Shown: positions 1-8,252 of the stretch, piece after piece | Numbering within the stretch: position 1 is the stretch's first letter | Layout: each line of letters begins with the position of its first letter | Source of the DNA: Gammaproteobacteria bacterium UBA2168 | Lineage (GTDB): Bacteria > Pseudomonadota > Gammaproteobacteria > Pseudomonadales > Azotimanducaceae | Length of the DNA: 47,923 bases | Reading direction: 5' to 3' | NCBI GenBank assembly: GCA_002327525.1 | Contig: DCWG01000004.1 | Location: 1 to 47,923, forward strand | Notes under the pieces: generated by a model | What the model saw: the letters and a program-made list of their open reading frames with translations, nothing else | What the model was told of the DNA's origin: nothing | Database searches by the model: none | Position numbers and translations under genes: made by a program

Positions 1-164
1 TCGCCGATGCTGCCGGATGCAGTGAAGGTCTGTGGCGGTGGAGGTTGTTGCACAGGTCCACTACTGCTCCCATTATCACCGCCCCCGCCATCAGTGGCCG
101 CGAACCAGGTCGCCAGTAGTGCCAGCACGTACTGACTGAAGTTGTACGATAGCCCAAAGCTCAT
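1..164 (-). CDS. N-terminus of a secreted protein of unknown function (partial)
   Basis: The reading frame is open from the ATG at 164-162 to the window edge, giving 54 codons. A GGAGAG ribosome-binding site lies about seven bases upstream of the ATG. The first ~23 residues contain a hydrophobic stretch (QYVLALLATWFAA) that looks like a signal peptide. They are followed by a glycine/serine-rich linker, then a PPPP stretch and the start of what may be a beta-rich domain (TFTASGSIG). This order of export signal, Gly/Ser linker and beta domain is common in proteobacterial surface proteins. The linker start GGGG often follows a lipobox cysteine, but here the residue before it is Asp, so a lipoprotein is not supported. 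No function can be assigned from this fragment. Confidence 0.5.
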   Translation of the reverse strand, partial: MSFGLSYNFSQYVLALLATWFAATDGGGGDNGSSSGPVQQPPPPQTFTASGSIG

Positions 165-227
165 CAATGTCTCTCCGACTAACTGTTGCTACAGTCGAGG
201 AACGCTTCAGATAGTGTGTGTGGTTAT

Positions 228-257
228 GCTCATGAAGCCCGCGCTCATGAAGCCCGC
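228..257. repeat. Two tandem copies of a 15-bp unit
   Basis: GCTCATGAAGCCCGC occurs twice in direct succession (228-242 and 243-257). It lies in the 277-bp gap between the partial gene at the left edge and the HupE-like gene. Nothing else in 165-441 looks coding, and I see no clear promoter or terminator there. The repeat could be a recent slippage duplication. Confidence 0.6.
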
Positions 258-441
258 CCCGTTAGGAGAACGAGTGTATGTAAGCGGCTTGTAAAACCTG
301 TGAGGAAGTCCACAAACGCGGCCCAAAAGCCTCGGACTGTGAGCAGGTTCACGAAACACACGAGCACTCGGTGAGCGCTCAGTGAAAGGAAGTCAGGAGA
401 CCACGGCCGCAGGAATGCGAATAGGGCGGATCAGACGAGGA

Positions 442-1629
442 TCACGCCGATAAACGGATCACGAACCAGTACGTACCGAGCGTGATGCAGGTGGCACTCC
501 CCCAGGCAGCCAATGCCGGTAAGTGACGCGCCATACGCCCGCTGCGCGCGAGAACCCAGGCCCCCGTCATCGCAAGCCCTGCAACCGCAAATTGACCAAC
601 CTCGACCCCGACATTGAAACCGGCAAGTGCTGCGACCAGACGATCTTCAGGCACACCGATCTCCAGCAGGCTGCCAGCGAAACCGAAGCCGTGAATGACA
701 CCGAAAGCCACTGTCAGCAACCAGTGCCAACCAAACCGAAATGTTCCGCGGGAAAGATATAGGTAACCGGCCGTTAGTAGAGATAGTCCAACCAAGATCA
801 TGCCCGTCAGTTGCGCCCAAGCAGTTACGGCGATCACAAGCGCGACAACTGCCGCCACCAGCCACCAGAGGTTGCGTGGACCACTGAAGAACTCACATCC
901 CACCAGTACAATGGTGAACCCAATGAGCGCCTCGATGACTGTGCCGTTCGCTCCTACCCAGCCAAGCACAGCGCCCGTCAGCGATAGAGAATGGCCGAGC
1001 GTAAATCCGGTCATCATCCACAGCAGTGTCAACAGAGATGAACGATGGCGAATTCGAACAACCAATAGCAACACTCCCAGAAACGCCAGATGATCGAATC
1101 CAAACGCGATGTGCTCGACACCAATCGCGAGGTATCCCCAGCCAACCTCCCACTGAGAGCGGCGCTCGCTGTCAAAATGCAATTCCCGCACATCCGTCGA
1201 CAGCAGGCCTTCCACTCCTACCGCCTCACCACGCATGAACCGTGCGCTGTGCGCGTGGCGCGGATCCGGGCCGAAGATCGCGTCAATCCGTATGCCGGCA
1301 ACCTCGCTGCAGCGCCACGTCATCGCTATCTGTAAAAACCCCGCGCGTTGCAGCTGCCGCACGCGCGGTGCCGAGGTGGCTTCACAGCTCCCGATCGGGG
1401 TCAGGCCTGCCACAACGTGCCGGGCCACCTCTGCCTCGGGATCGCCGCCCGCACCCGGGAGATCGTCCGCCAGCATGCGCAACGATGCCGTAGGCAGGTG
1501 AAACAACCCCGTGAGCTCCTCCCCCTCCAGGCGCCACACCGAATAGGATTGCCCCATGGTATGCGCCGTGGCCGCGCAGGGCGCCAACACCGTCATCCAC
1601 AATACCATCGCCGCGGTCCGCGCCGTCAC
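442..1629 (-). CDS. HupE/UreJ family membrane protein
   Basis: This is a 395-residue protein with a signal peptide (about residues 1-22, cleavage near CAATA), an extracytoplasmic N-terminal domain of ~135 residues, and a C-terminal multi-helix membrane domain. The membrane domain carries the histidine motifs of the HupE/UreJ_2 family: GVEHIAFGFDHLAFL at 170-184, FTLGHSLSLTG at 209-219, FGVIHGFGFAGSL at 309-321 and GFNVGVEVGQ at 337-346. Family members are linked to nickel or cobalt uptake for hydrogenase and urease, but this long form with a soluble head is usually uncharacterised and no urease or hydrogenase gene is near. The GTG start overlaps the stop of the upstream isomerase gene by four bases (GTGA), so the two are probably co-transcribed. 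The substrate is not established. Confidence 0.85.
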   Translation of the reverse strand: MTARTAAMVLWMTVLAPCAATAHTMGQSYSVWRLEGEELTGLFHLPTASLRMLADDLPGAGGDPEAEVARHVVAGLTPIGSCEATSAPRVRQLQRAGFLQIAMTWRCSEVAGIRIDAIFGPDPRHAHSARFMRGEAVGVEGLLSTDVRELHFDSERRSQWEVGWGYLAIGVEHIAFGFDHLAFLGVLLLVVRIRHRSSLLTLLWMMTGFTLGHSLSLTGAVLGWVGANGTVIEALIGFTIVLVGCEFFSGPRNLWWLVAAVVALVIAVTAWAQLTGMILVGLSLLTAGYLYLSRGTFRFGWHWLLTVAFGVIHGFGFAGSLLEIGVPEDRLVAALAGFNVGVEVGQFAVAGLAMTGAWVLARSGRMARHLPALAAWGSATCITLGTYWFVIRLSA

Positions 1630-2566
1630 TGGGCCACCTCATCAGAATCTGCGAGCTCCGTGTATCGAATGTCCGCCCTGGCACGCAGCCATTCCAGATA
1701 GGCTCTCAGTGAAGCCCGGTCTAGCTCACGCCGATACTCCGACACGACGCGCTTGCGAACATCATCGTATGCAAGCGGAGCACCATCAATACGACGAACG
1801 ACGCGGAGTACGTAGAGGTTCTGCCCAACTTCCACTGGTTTCGATATCTGACCATCGGCCAGCCCCATCGCGGCCCGCAGCAGCGATGGGCCGATATGCT
1901 GGTTGAGCTGCCTCGGGATTAGCGCAACCTCCGGCATCAAGACGAGGTCTTCATCACCCAGCCGGGCTCGTACAATCGCAAATGCCTCACCCTGCAGGAG
2001 CTGCTGGTACGCACGCGCGGATCTCAGACGAGCCTCTTCGCGGCCATGTTCGTGTCCACTGAACAGAATCCGCTCCACCTGCAGAGCGTCGGGGGAAGAA
2101 AAACGCCCCGGATTGGTCTCGAAGTAGCCTCGCAGCTCATCTTCCGTGGGTTCGACTCCCAGGTTTTCGGCAACTACAACTTGCGTCACCGCCTGCAGCA
2201 GCGTACTGCGAGCGCCATTGTGCTGACGCGCCAGGTCGAGTTCCAGGCCGCGCTGAATCAACAGCTCCTCATCGACCACCCGAGTGATGGCGGTGGCCAC
2301 ATCGGCGCCGCGTGCTAGCATCGCCTCGTAGTGTCCCCGCCCGATGGCAACCCCGTCACCACCGCCACCACCGCGCCGTTTTCTGCGTCCTCGACTGAAT
2401 CCGCAGGCCCACGGCCCGCGCCCGATTCCAGGATCTGCCACAACGCGATGGCCACACCGGCCACCACGGCAGCGCCCGCCAGCCAGCCGCGAGGCGTGGT
2501 AGTATCGGGAACTTCGCGCTTCGCGCCAGCTGACCGTACGTAGGAGTTTGGAGAGTGTCCCTTCAA
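1626..2566 (-). pseudogene. Parvulin-type peptidyl-prolyl isomerase, membrane-anchored, interrupted by one frameshift
   Basis: Two adjacent minus-strand frames together make a typical membrane-anchored PpiC/SurA-like protein. The upstream frame has a single hydrophobic anchor (GWLAGAAVVAGVAIALWQ) and runs to ENGAVVAVVTG. The downstream frame continues with GVAIGRGHYEAMLARG, helical segments and an isomerase-like region (about 1700-2100) containing QVERILFSGH. The normal family join would be AVV-(N/D)-GVAIG, which one extra base near 2356, inside a GTGGTGGCGGTGGTG repeat, would restore. The gene is therefore either recently broken or hit by an assembly indel. Its product would fold exported proteins at the outer face of the inner membrane. 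No ATG exists in the anchor frame. TTG at 2566 is the only ordinary start and overlaps the divergent gene, so the true start is uncertain. It precedes the HupE-like gene. Confidence 0.65.
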
Positions 2567-3310
2567 GCCATAACTGCCAGTGTTCTTGTTATCGGCAATG
2601 AAATCTTGTCTGGCCGCACACAGGATATCAACCTCAACCACATCGCGACGACCCTGGGAGAATGGGGTATACAGGTGAGAGAAGCCCGGGTCGTGGCTGA
2701 CATCGAGGAAGAGATCGTCGCCGCCGTCAACGAACTGCGCAGCCGCTACGACTATTTGTTCACGACCGGCGGCATCGGCCCGACCCATGACGACATCACC
2801 GCCGAGTGTATCGCAAAGGCATTCGACGAACCGCTGGTCGAGCACCCGATAATCGCCAAACTCATCCGCGCACGCCCCGCGCCGGATGACATCATGGAAT
2901 CGCGTCTGCGCATGGCACGGATCCCACAAAGTGCGAAGTTGGTGGATAACGCCACAGGCGGTCCACCCGGATTTCGTGTGGACAATGTCTTCGTGATGGC
3001 GGGTATTCCCGCGGTAATGCAGGCGATGTTGGCCTCACTCGACGGCAAGCTGAAATCGGGTCCTGTGGTACGCAGCCGTTCCGTCACCGCCTATCTCGGC
3101 GAAAGTCAGATCGCTGCAAAACTCGGCGAGATCCAGGACGACTTTCCGGACGTGGATCTCGGAAGCTACCCGTTTTTCCAGAAAGATCGCTACGGTACGT
3201 CCCTGGTCATGCGAGGGACAGACGAGGCCCAGCTCGACGCCATGCTGGAAGCGGTGAAGGAAGCCATAGTCTCCTCTGGTGAAAACCCCCACGACATTCA
3301 GAGGGGGTGA
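2555..3310 (+). CDS. CinA-like molybdopterin-binding (MoCF) domain protein
   Basis: This 251-residue protein matches the N-terminal MoCF domain of competence/damage-inducible protein CinA and its stand-alone relatives. It has GNEILSG at 14-20, the metal/nucleotide loop TTGGIGPTHDD at 70-80, and a long substrate-domain region with PGF and MAGIP motifs. It lacks the C-terminal PncC-type nicotinamide-nucleotide amidase domain of full CinA. In such proteins the fold binds molybdopterin or hydrolyses ADP-ribose or NAD-derived pyrophosphates. Which of these applies here cannot be told. The start is GTG, preceded by TAGGAG with eight bases of spacing. The gene diverges from the isomerase gene and overlaps the start of the TraB-like gene by four bases (GTGA), which suggests translational coupling. 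Confidence 0.85.
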   Translation: MSLQAITASVLVIGNEILSGRTQDINLNHIATTLGEWGIQVREARVVADIEEEIVAAVNELRSRYDYLFTTGGIGPTHDDITAECIAKAFDEPLVEHPIIAKLIRARPAPDDIMESRLRMARIPQSAKLVDNATGGPPGFRVDNVFVMAGIPAVMQAMLASLDGKLKSGPVVRSRSVTAYLGESQIAAKLGEIQDDFPDVDLGSYPFFQKDRYGTSLVMRGTDEAQLDAMLEAVKEAIVSSGENPHDIQRG

Positions 3311-4485
3311 GTACGTCACCACCGCACCGCCGAAACGCGGGTGTCCTCTTATTTCTAATGCTCTACTCAACCGGATCGCCTGGCTCCGCGGCGACACTCG
3401 CCGAACTGGAGACCGGCTACGCGGGGCTCGATCGACGCAAAGCCCTGGCCGCCGTACCCGGTGACTCCGGCACGCACGGTGTCGCCCATTCCCAAAGTCA
3501 GGATGTGCTGGCCACCGTCCGAGCGCTTACCGATTGCGAAGCGCAGCGACAACCAGACGCGCCGCCCTGCGAACTGATACGCCTAAACGAGATCCATATC
3601 AGAACAGGGGCGCAGTTACGCGCTGAAGTTCCGCGCGCTCCTCATCCCCTGTACCTGTGGCGTTACAGGAGTGATGACGCCGTCGTGTTTCTCGCCGGTT
3701 CCATTCACACCCTGAAACCGAGTCTGTATCCACTTCCCGTACAGGTCACACGGGCATTCGATGAAGCCGACACACTTGTGCTCGAAGTCAACATCGAGGA
3801 TATCGACCCACAAGCACTGCAGCGGAAGATCTCGAGTATCGCGACACTCCCGGCAGGCACGACGCTGGTCGATGTCTTGCCAGGACCTTTATATCAGCGC
3901 CTCCAGACTCAGATGTCTCGTTACGGCGTACCGCTCGAACGGATGCAGCATTTCAATCCCAGCATGGTCATGACTCAGTTCGTCGTCACACGGCTGATGT
4001 CTTTCGGCTATGACGCAACCATCGGCGTCGAGGAGCATCTCCTGGCCAGAGCACACGATAAGCGCATTCTGCAGTTGGAAACACCCGAGGCTCAGCTCGA
4101 GCTGTTGTTCGGGCAACCGCTTGAAACACAAATCGATATGCTGAGCGAAACACTGGACCAGGACGTCGAGTTCGAGCCGATGCTGTCGAACATGATCACC
4201 GCCTGGTTGTCGGGCGACGATGCGGCTTTCGAAGACCTTTTTCGCCGGCAAGCGGGTGACAGCGCACTGGCCCGGGACTTCAATCGTCAGCTGCTCGACG
4301 ACCGCAATGTGGTGATGGCTGAAAAGATTTCCGGCTATCTGCAGGATGAGGGTGTGTATTTCGTTTTGATTGGTGCTGCGCACTTCATCGGAGATAGCGG
4401 TATCGTGGCGGAACTCGAGCGGCGTCAGATTACAGGCGAACGCATCTATTCGGACATGGGTATTGCACCTGAAACGGTGCACTGA
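3307..4485 (+). CDS. TraB/GumN family protein, exported
   Basis: This 392-residue protein has a signal peptide (about 1-29, ending GSPGSAA) followed by a TraB/GumN domain. The family hallmarks are visible: GSIHTLKPSLYPLP at 131-144, an acidic LVLEVNIED segment, and the C-terminal GAAHFIGDSG at 356-365. Members belong to the Tiki/TraB superfamily of putative metal-dependent proteases, with conserved Gly-Ser/Thr-x-His and His residues. Bacterial versions are mostly uncharacterised. An extra segment of ~80 residues lies between the signal and the domain. The start is GTG, overlapping the stop of the CinA-like gene. It is followed 23 bases later by the SDR gene on the same strand. Confidence 0.82.
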   Translation: MSTSPPHRRNAGVLLFLMLYSTGSPGSAATLAELETGYAGLDRRKALAAVPGDSGTHGVAHSQSQDVLATVRALTDCEAQRQPDAPPCELIRLNEIHIRTGAQLRAEVPRAPHPLYLWRYRSDDAVVFLAGSIHTLKPSLYPLPVQVTRAFDEADTLVLEVNIEDIDPQALQRKISSIATLPAGTTLVDVLPGPLYQRLQTQMSRYGVPLERMQHFNPSMVMTQFVVTRLMSFGYDATIGVEEHLLARAHDKRILQLETPEAQLELLFGQPLETQIDMLSETLDQDVEFEPMLSNMITAWLSGDDAAFEDLFRRQAGDSALARDFNRQLLDDRNVVMAEKISGYLQDEGVYFVLIGAAHFIGDSGIVAELERRQITGERIYSDMGIAPETVH

Positions 4486-4508
4486 GTACACACAAACAGA
4501 GGTATGCA

Positions 4509-5225
4509 ATGGACATTGCTGGTAACAAAGCGCTCGTATTCGGCGGCACATCGGGCATCGGTCTGGCCGCTGCGAATCGGTTGCAAGATGGTGGCGCCAC
4601 GGTCGTCGTGTTTGGACGCAGCGACAGCAACATCGCGACAGCTCTGACGACCCTGGGAAACGGTGCCAGAGCGATTTCTGCTGACGTCCTCGACCGTGAT
4701 GCACTGACGGAGATTTTCGAGGCGGAAGCACCGTTCGACATCCTTGTCAACACCGCCACCGGAGGCGATCGCGCCATGGGGCCGTTTCTCGAGATGGACC
4801 TCGATGGATTTCAGGGTTCATTTCGCAAGCTGTGGGGATACACCAACACCGTACACCTTGGCACACGACATCTCAGCGAAGACGGCTGCATCGTCCTGGT
4901 GAGTGGCGCACCGGCGCGCAAGGCACGCCCGGGTAACACCTCGTTGTCCACTGTCGGCAACGCCGTGGAGGGATTCGTACGTGCCGTTGCGCCGGAGATC
5001 GCCCCCCGTCGCATAAACGTGGTATCTCCGGGCATCATCGACACGCCGATGTTTCCCGTACGGGGCGAAGTTCGCGACGAATTCCTGGGCAAGGCAACGG
5101 CTGGCAATCTCATCAAGCGAGCAGGTACCGCTGATGAGGTGGCACATGGAATTCTATTCGCCATAGAAAACGACTTCGTCACCGGTACGACCGTGGATGT
5201 CGACGGAGGCATGCTGCTGCCTTGA
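4509..5225 (+). CDS. SDR-family protein lacking the catalytic Tyr-Lys pair
   Basis: This 238-residue protein has a classical short-chain dehydrogenase Rossmann fold: GGTSGIG at 12-18, an NTATGG motif in place of NNAG at 81-86, the structural Ser at 132, and the C-terminal SPGIIDTPMF and VDGGMLLP segments. The usual YxxxK catalytic motif is replaced: the aligned stretch reads LSTVGNAVE (146-154), so Tyr becomes Leu and Lys becomes Gly. It therefore probably binds NAD(P) without the normal dehydrogenase mechanism, or acts as a regulator or atypical reductase. Related SDRs without this motif are known in proteobacteria. The ATG is preceded by CAGAGGT. It lies downstream of the TraB-like gene, possibly in the same transcript. 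Confidence 0.8.
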   Translation: MDIAGNKALVFGGTSGIGLAAANRLQDGGATVVVFGRSDSNIATALTTLGNGARAISADVLDRDALTEIFEAEAPFDILVNTATGGDRAMGPFLEMDLDGFQGSFRKLWGYTNTVHLGTRHLSEDGCIVLVSGAPARKARPGNTSLSTVGNAVEGFVRAVAPEIAPRRINVVSPGIIDTPMFPVRGEVRDEFLGKATAGNLIKRAGTADEVAHGILFAIENDFVTGTTVDVDGGMLLP

Positions 5226-5277
5226 GCGCGCCCTTCCTGCAACCACCCCGGACACTGACCGGGGCCATACCCAGACC

Positions 5278-5979
5278 ATGCTTTCGAGCACACTGCGTAA
5301 ACTCGTAATGCGCAATCGAGCCACAGCTTTCCACGCAAGTGCCGCCCGCGAGATCGTGACCACAGCCGATGACGCCAATCTCGAGGTGTGGCACAACCGC
5401 GGACTGTTACCCAGTCAGCCAGCGATGTTTCTCATCCATGGCTGGCTGGGCTCGGCAACATCGGGATATACGCTGTCCGCCGCCATGCGCGCGGCCGAGG
5501 CCGATTTTCACACGCTACGAATCAACCTTCGTGATTAAGGCGATACCGCGCATCTGAATCGGGAGTTTTTTAGTTCGGCCCGCATCGGCGAGGCAATTCA
5601 CCTGGTGCGGCATCTGAGGAACGAGTATGGCGAGAGCGGACTGCTCGGCTTCTCGCTGGGCGGAAACTTCGCGCTGCGCATCGCGCGCGCGACCGGCATA
5701 CCTACACTTGCCATCTGCCCCGCGATGGACGCGGCGTTCACGATGCAACGCACAGACGACGGAGTTCCGCTCTACCGCCATTACTTCGTGAGAAAGTGGC
5801 TGCGCGCGCTGCGCGCCAAGCAAGCCGCCTTTCCCGAACACCACGACTTCACGAATGCACTGAAGATGAACTCCGTCTCGTGTCTCACCGATCTATTCGT
5901 CGGTCACTACAGCGACTTCGCAAATACCGACGAGTACTTTGCGCAGGGCTCACTCGACAGCGCGCCGCGCTGCATGTGA
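5278..5979 (+). pseudogene. YheT-like alpha/beta hydrolase, nonsense-interrupted and C-terminally truncated
   Basis: Reading from ATG 5278, the product matches YheT-type (COG0429) alpha/beta hydrolases. It has the oxyanion segment FLIHGWLG at 51-58 and the nucleophile elbow GFSLGG at 124-129 (Ser126). A TAA at 5536-5538 sits exactly where the family has His in the NLRDHGDT motif. The same frame continues correctly on both sides, so this is a point interruption and not a frameshift. The gene also stops early at 5979, about 90 residues short of family length, so the acid and base of the triad are missing. Its 3' end overlaps the DUF6614-like remnant tail to tail by 30 bp. Loss of the C-terminus suggests a deletion or rearrangement here. 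It is probably inactive. Confidence 0.75.
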
Positions 5980-6309
5980 GTCACGCACCTCGTCCGGAAA
6001 ATCGCGATAGAGTGCGAACTTCGCATCCTGCACCTTCGAGTAGACTTCCGAGTGTATGCTCTCCACGTCCGGACCGCGTGTTGCGGCGAGTGCGAAAACC
6101 GCGTCCATCTGCGTGAGATCCCGAAACTCCAGCATCGGATGAAACTCGCTGAGTCCTTACGCGGCGAGCCCCAGCTTGCGGCGCGTGATGCGGTAGCCGG
6201 TCAACAGGTCTCGACCTTACATGTGGTCCAACCACGCCCAAACCGCGGAAACGAAATCGAGATCCCAAACGCCGGGTTTCAACTCACACCAGATATGGTA
6301 GATATCCAC
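5950..6309 (-). pseudogene. DUF6614-like small protein with two in-frame TAA codons
   Basis: From a GTG at 6309, with AAGGAG seven bases upstream, the frame reads MDIYHIWCELKPGVWDLDF, the typical start of the DUF6614 family as I remember it. It continues through GYRITRRKLGL, MLEFRDLTQMDAVF and SKVQDAKFALYRDFPDEVR, covering the whole ~110-residue family. TAA codons interrupt it at 6219-6217 and 6159-6157. No indel is needed and the conserved segments on either side align well, so only nonsense changes separate it from an intact gene. Its 3' end overlaps the truncated hydrolase. Upstream in-frame ATGs at 6315 and 6327 are alternative starts. The function of the family is unknown to me. Confidence 0.65.
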
Positions 6310-6390
6310 GCCCATACTCCTTGTCATGTTGATTCCGATATGGGCAAGCTCTGATCAGATCTCATCCGCTCAGCGTTTCGCCGGTACCCA

Positions 6391-7329
6391 CTAGCGGTAC
6401 CACGGCGCGTTCGCACCGGTCTCCAGATTCCCTCCGCTGATGATGATGCCAATTACCTGGCTATCCGCAGCGATAGGCCCCCATCGCAGCAGAGCAGCCA
6501 AGGGCACCGCTGACGAGGGTTCCACGATCATGTTGAGATGCCGCGTCATCAGATCGAGAGCACGACTGATTTCCTCCTCGCCAACGCACCGAATCGGCAG
6601 ATCATAGGACTGGAAGATTGCGAAATTGCGCATCCCAAGCGCCGTGCGCAACCCATCGGCGATGGTCACGGGCGGCCTCTGCGTCTGCCGCACACCGGTA
6701 CGCATGGATTGCGCCGCGTCGTCAGCAAGCTCCGGTTCCGCGCCGACCACCTGTACCCGACACTCTGCCTCACCTACCGCCTCGATGGCGCCCGCGGCCA
6801 GTCCACCACCGCCGACGGGCAACCACAACTCGTTTATCTCGACCGCGTCGTGCAGGAATTCCGCTGTCGCCGTGCCCTGCCCGTCGATCACGTCCCGGTC
6901 GTCATACGGCGGGATGATGGCAGCGCCGGTATCCTCGACCAGTTCTGCGAGACACGCCTCACGTGCGGCGAGCGTCGGACCGCATGTCACGACATGGCCA
7001 CCGAAGCGTTGGACGTTTCGTCGCTTGAAAGCTGATGCATCCTGAGGCATCACTATGAAGGCAGGCACACCGGCCTTCCGCGCGGCGCGAGCGAGCGCAG
7101 CGCCATGATTACCCGATGAGTGGGTCACAACTCCCGCACTCCGGTCGCCACCCCCCTTGCACAGTATTGCATTCATCGCACCGCGCGCCTTGAAGGCGCC
7201 CGTCCACTGGAAGTTCTCGCACTTGAAACGAATCGAAACACCGCAAAGATCATCAAGTGCATCACTGGACACGACCGGAGTATGCACGACGAATGGTGCG
7301 ATGCGCGCGGCTGCCTCCGTCACGCTCAA
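6391..7329 (-). CDS. PLP-dependent threonine/serine dehydratase-family enzyme
   Basis: This 312-residue protein is a fold-type II PLP enzyme of the threonine dehydratase/serine racemase group. It has the PLP-lysine motif GAFKARGA (Lys47), the substrate/carboxylate loop SSGNHG at 71-76, and the phosphate-binding glycine loop VGGGGLAAG at 172-180. The C-terminal ISGGN supplies the pyridine-nitrogen contact. There is no ACT regulatory domain, so it resembles catabolic dehydratases or racemases more than biosynthetic IlvA. Reactions in the family include deamination of Thr or Ser to 2-oxo acids and Ser, Asp or hydroxy-Asp chemistry. The exact substrate is not determined. It overlaps the HMG-CoA lyase gene by four bases and probably forms the 3' end of a glnS-lyase-dehydratase transcript. 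Confidence 0.85.
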   Translation of the reverse strand: MSVTEAAARIAPFVVHTPVVSSDALDDLCGVSIRFKCENFQWTGAFKARGAMNAILCKGGGDRSAGVVTHSSGNHGAALARAARKAGVPAFIVMPQDASAFKRRNVQRFGGHVVTCGPTLAAREACLAELVEDTGAAIIPPYDDRDVIDGQGTATAEFLHDAVEINELWLPVGGGGLAAGAIEAVGEAECRVQVVGAEPELADDAAQSMRTGVRQTQRPPVTIADGLRTALGMRNFAIFQSYDLPIRCVGEEEISRALDLMTRHLNMIVEPSSAVPLAALLRWGPIAADSQVIGIIISGGNLETGANAPWYR

Positions 7330-8240
7330 GCGCTGTTACCCTGGGGAAATCCACCGGCCTTGAGCAGCGCCGATGGCACTGCTTTACCGAGTACGCTCTG
7401 CAGCCAGTCGGACGTGTCGATGAGGCAGTCGAGGTTCACCTCGTGCTGGATACGCATGCGCTCGAGCATGTACACGAGATCTTCAGTGGCGATATTGCCC
7501 GTTGCGTTGGGAGCAAAAGGGCAGCCGCCGATACCACCGATACTTGCGTCGAGAGTCGAAACACCCGCCTGGAGCGCCGCAAATGCATTGGCGATACCCA
7601 TGTTGCGCGTGTCGTGAAAATGCGCGCGCAGCGGCATGTTCTCGCCAAGTCGCTGCCGTAACATCGCGAACAAATCCGCCACCTGACCGGGGACGCCAAC
7701 GCCAACGGTATCCGCCAGCGCGATTTCGACAGGCCGCTCCTGGGCTAACGCATCCGCGATTTCGACCACCCGTTCGAACGGCACCTCACCCTCGAACGGG
7801 CAACCGAAGGCGACCGCAATCGTCACCTGAGCCCGCAAACCCCTATTGCAGGCATCGCGCAATATGGCGCGCGCCATGGTGACCGCGTCATCGACCTCCA
7901 TACCCTGATTTTCCCGGCAGAAAGTATCGCTGGCCGGGACGACCAGACCCACCTCGTCCAGACGACCGGTCGCGAGTAGACGCTGGTAACCACGTTCGTT
8001 GAGCACGAGTGCCGTGTATGTCACATCACCGCGCTGCGGAAGCCCGGCTACGATGGCCTCCGCATCGGCCATCTGCGGCACGCGCCCTGGGTGCACGAAG
8101 CTCGTCACCTCGATGCGCCGGCAGCCGGCATCCAACGCCCGGTCGATGAGCTTGAGCTTGTCCTCGGTGGACACCAGCACTGCCTCGTTCTGAAGCCCGT
8201 CGCGCGGGCTGACCTCCATCACCATTACCGCGTCGCGCAT
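7326..8240 (-). CDS. mvaB: Hydroxymethylglutaryl-CoA lyase
   Basis: This 304-residue TIM-barrel protein of the HMGL-like family cleaves HMG-CoA to acetyl-CoA and acetoacetate, the last step of leucine degradation. The N-terminal SPRDGLQNE motif (11-19) gives catalytic Arg and metal-ligand Asp. HFHDTR at 207-212 gives the metal-binding His pair. GGIGGCPFAPNATGN at 235-249 carries the catalytic loop cysteine (Cys240) and is followed by ATEDLVYML. It lies 12 bp downstream of glnS and overlaps the PLP dehydratase gene by four bases. No other leucine-degradation gene is in view, although the window also holds acyl-CoA dehydrogenases, an enoyl-CoA hydratase-like protein and a biotin-dependent carboxylase. 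Confidence 0.92.
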   Translation of the reverse strand: MRDAVMVMEVSPRDGLQNEAVLVSTEDKLKLIDRALDAGCRRIEVTSFVHPGRVPQMADAEAIVAGLPQRGDVTYTALVLNERGYQRLLATGRLDEVGLVVPASDTFCRENQGMEVDDAVTMARAILRDACNRGLRAQVTIAVAFGCPFEGEVPFERVVEIADALAQERPVEIALADTVGVGVPGQVADLFAMLRQRLGENMPLRAHFHDTRNMGIANAFAALQAGVSTLDASIGGIGGCPFAPNATGNIATEDLVYMLERMRIQHEVNLDCLIDTSDWLQSVLGKAVPSALLKAGGFPQGNSA

Positions 8241-8252
8241 TTCGTATCGCTC

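Noticed and set aside
5278..6309. Change of genetic code (TAA read as an amino acid)
   Set aside because: About 40 other genes in the window have no internal TAA, and the LLM gene ends in TAA at a normal position, so a genome-wide reassignment is not supported.
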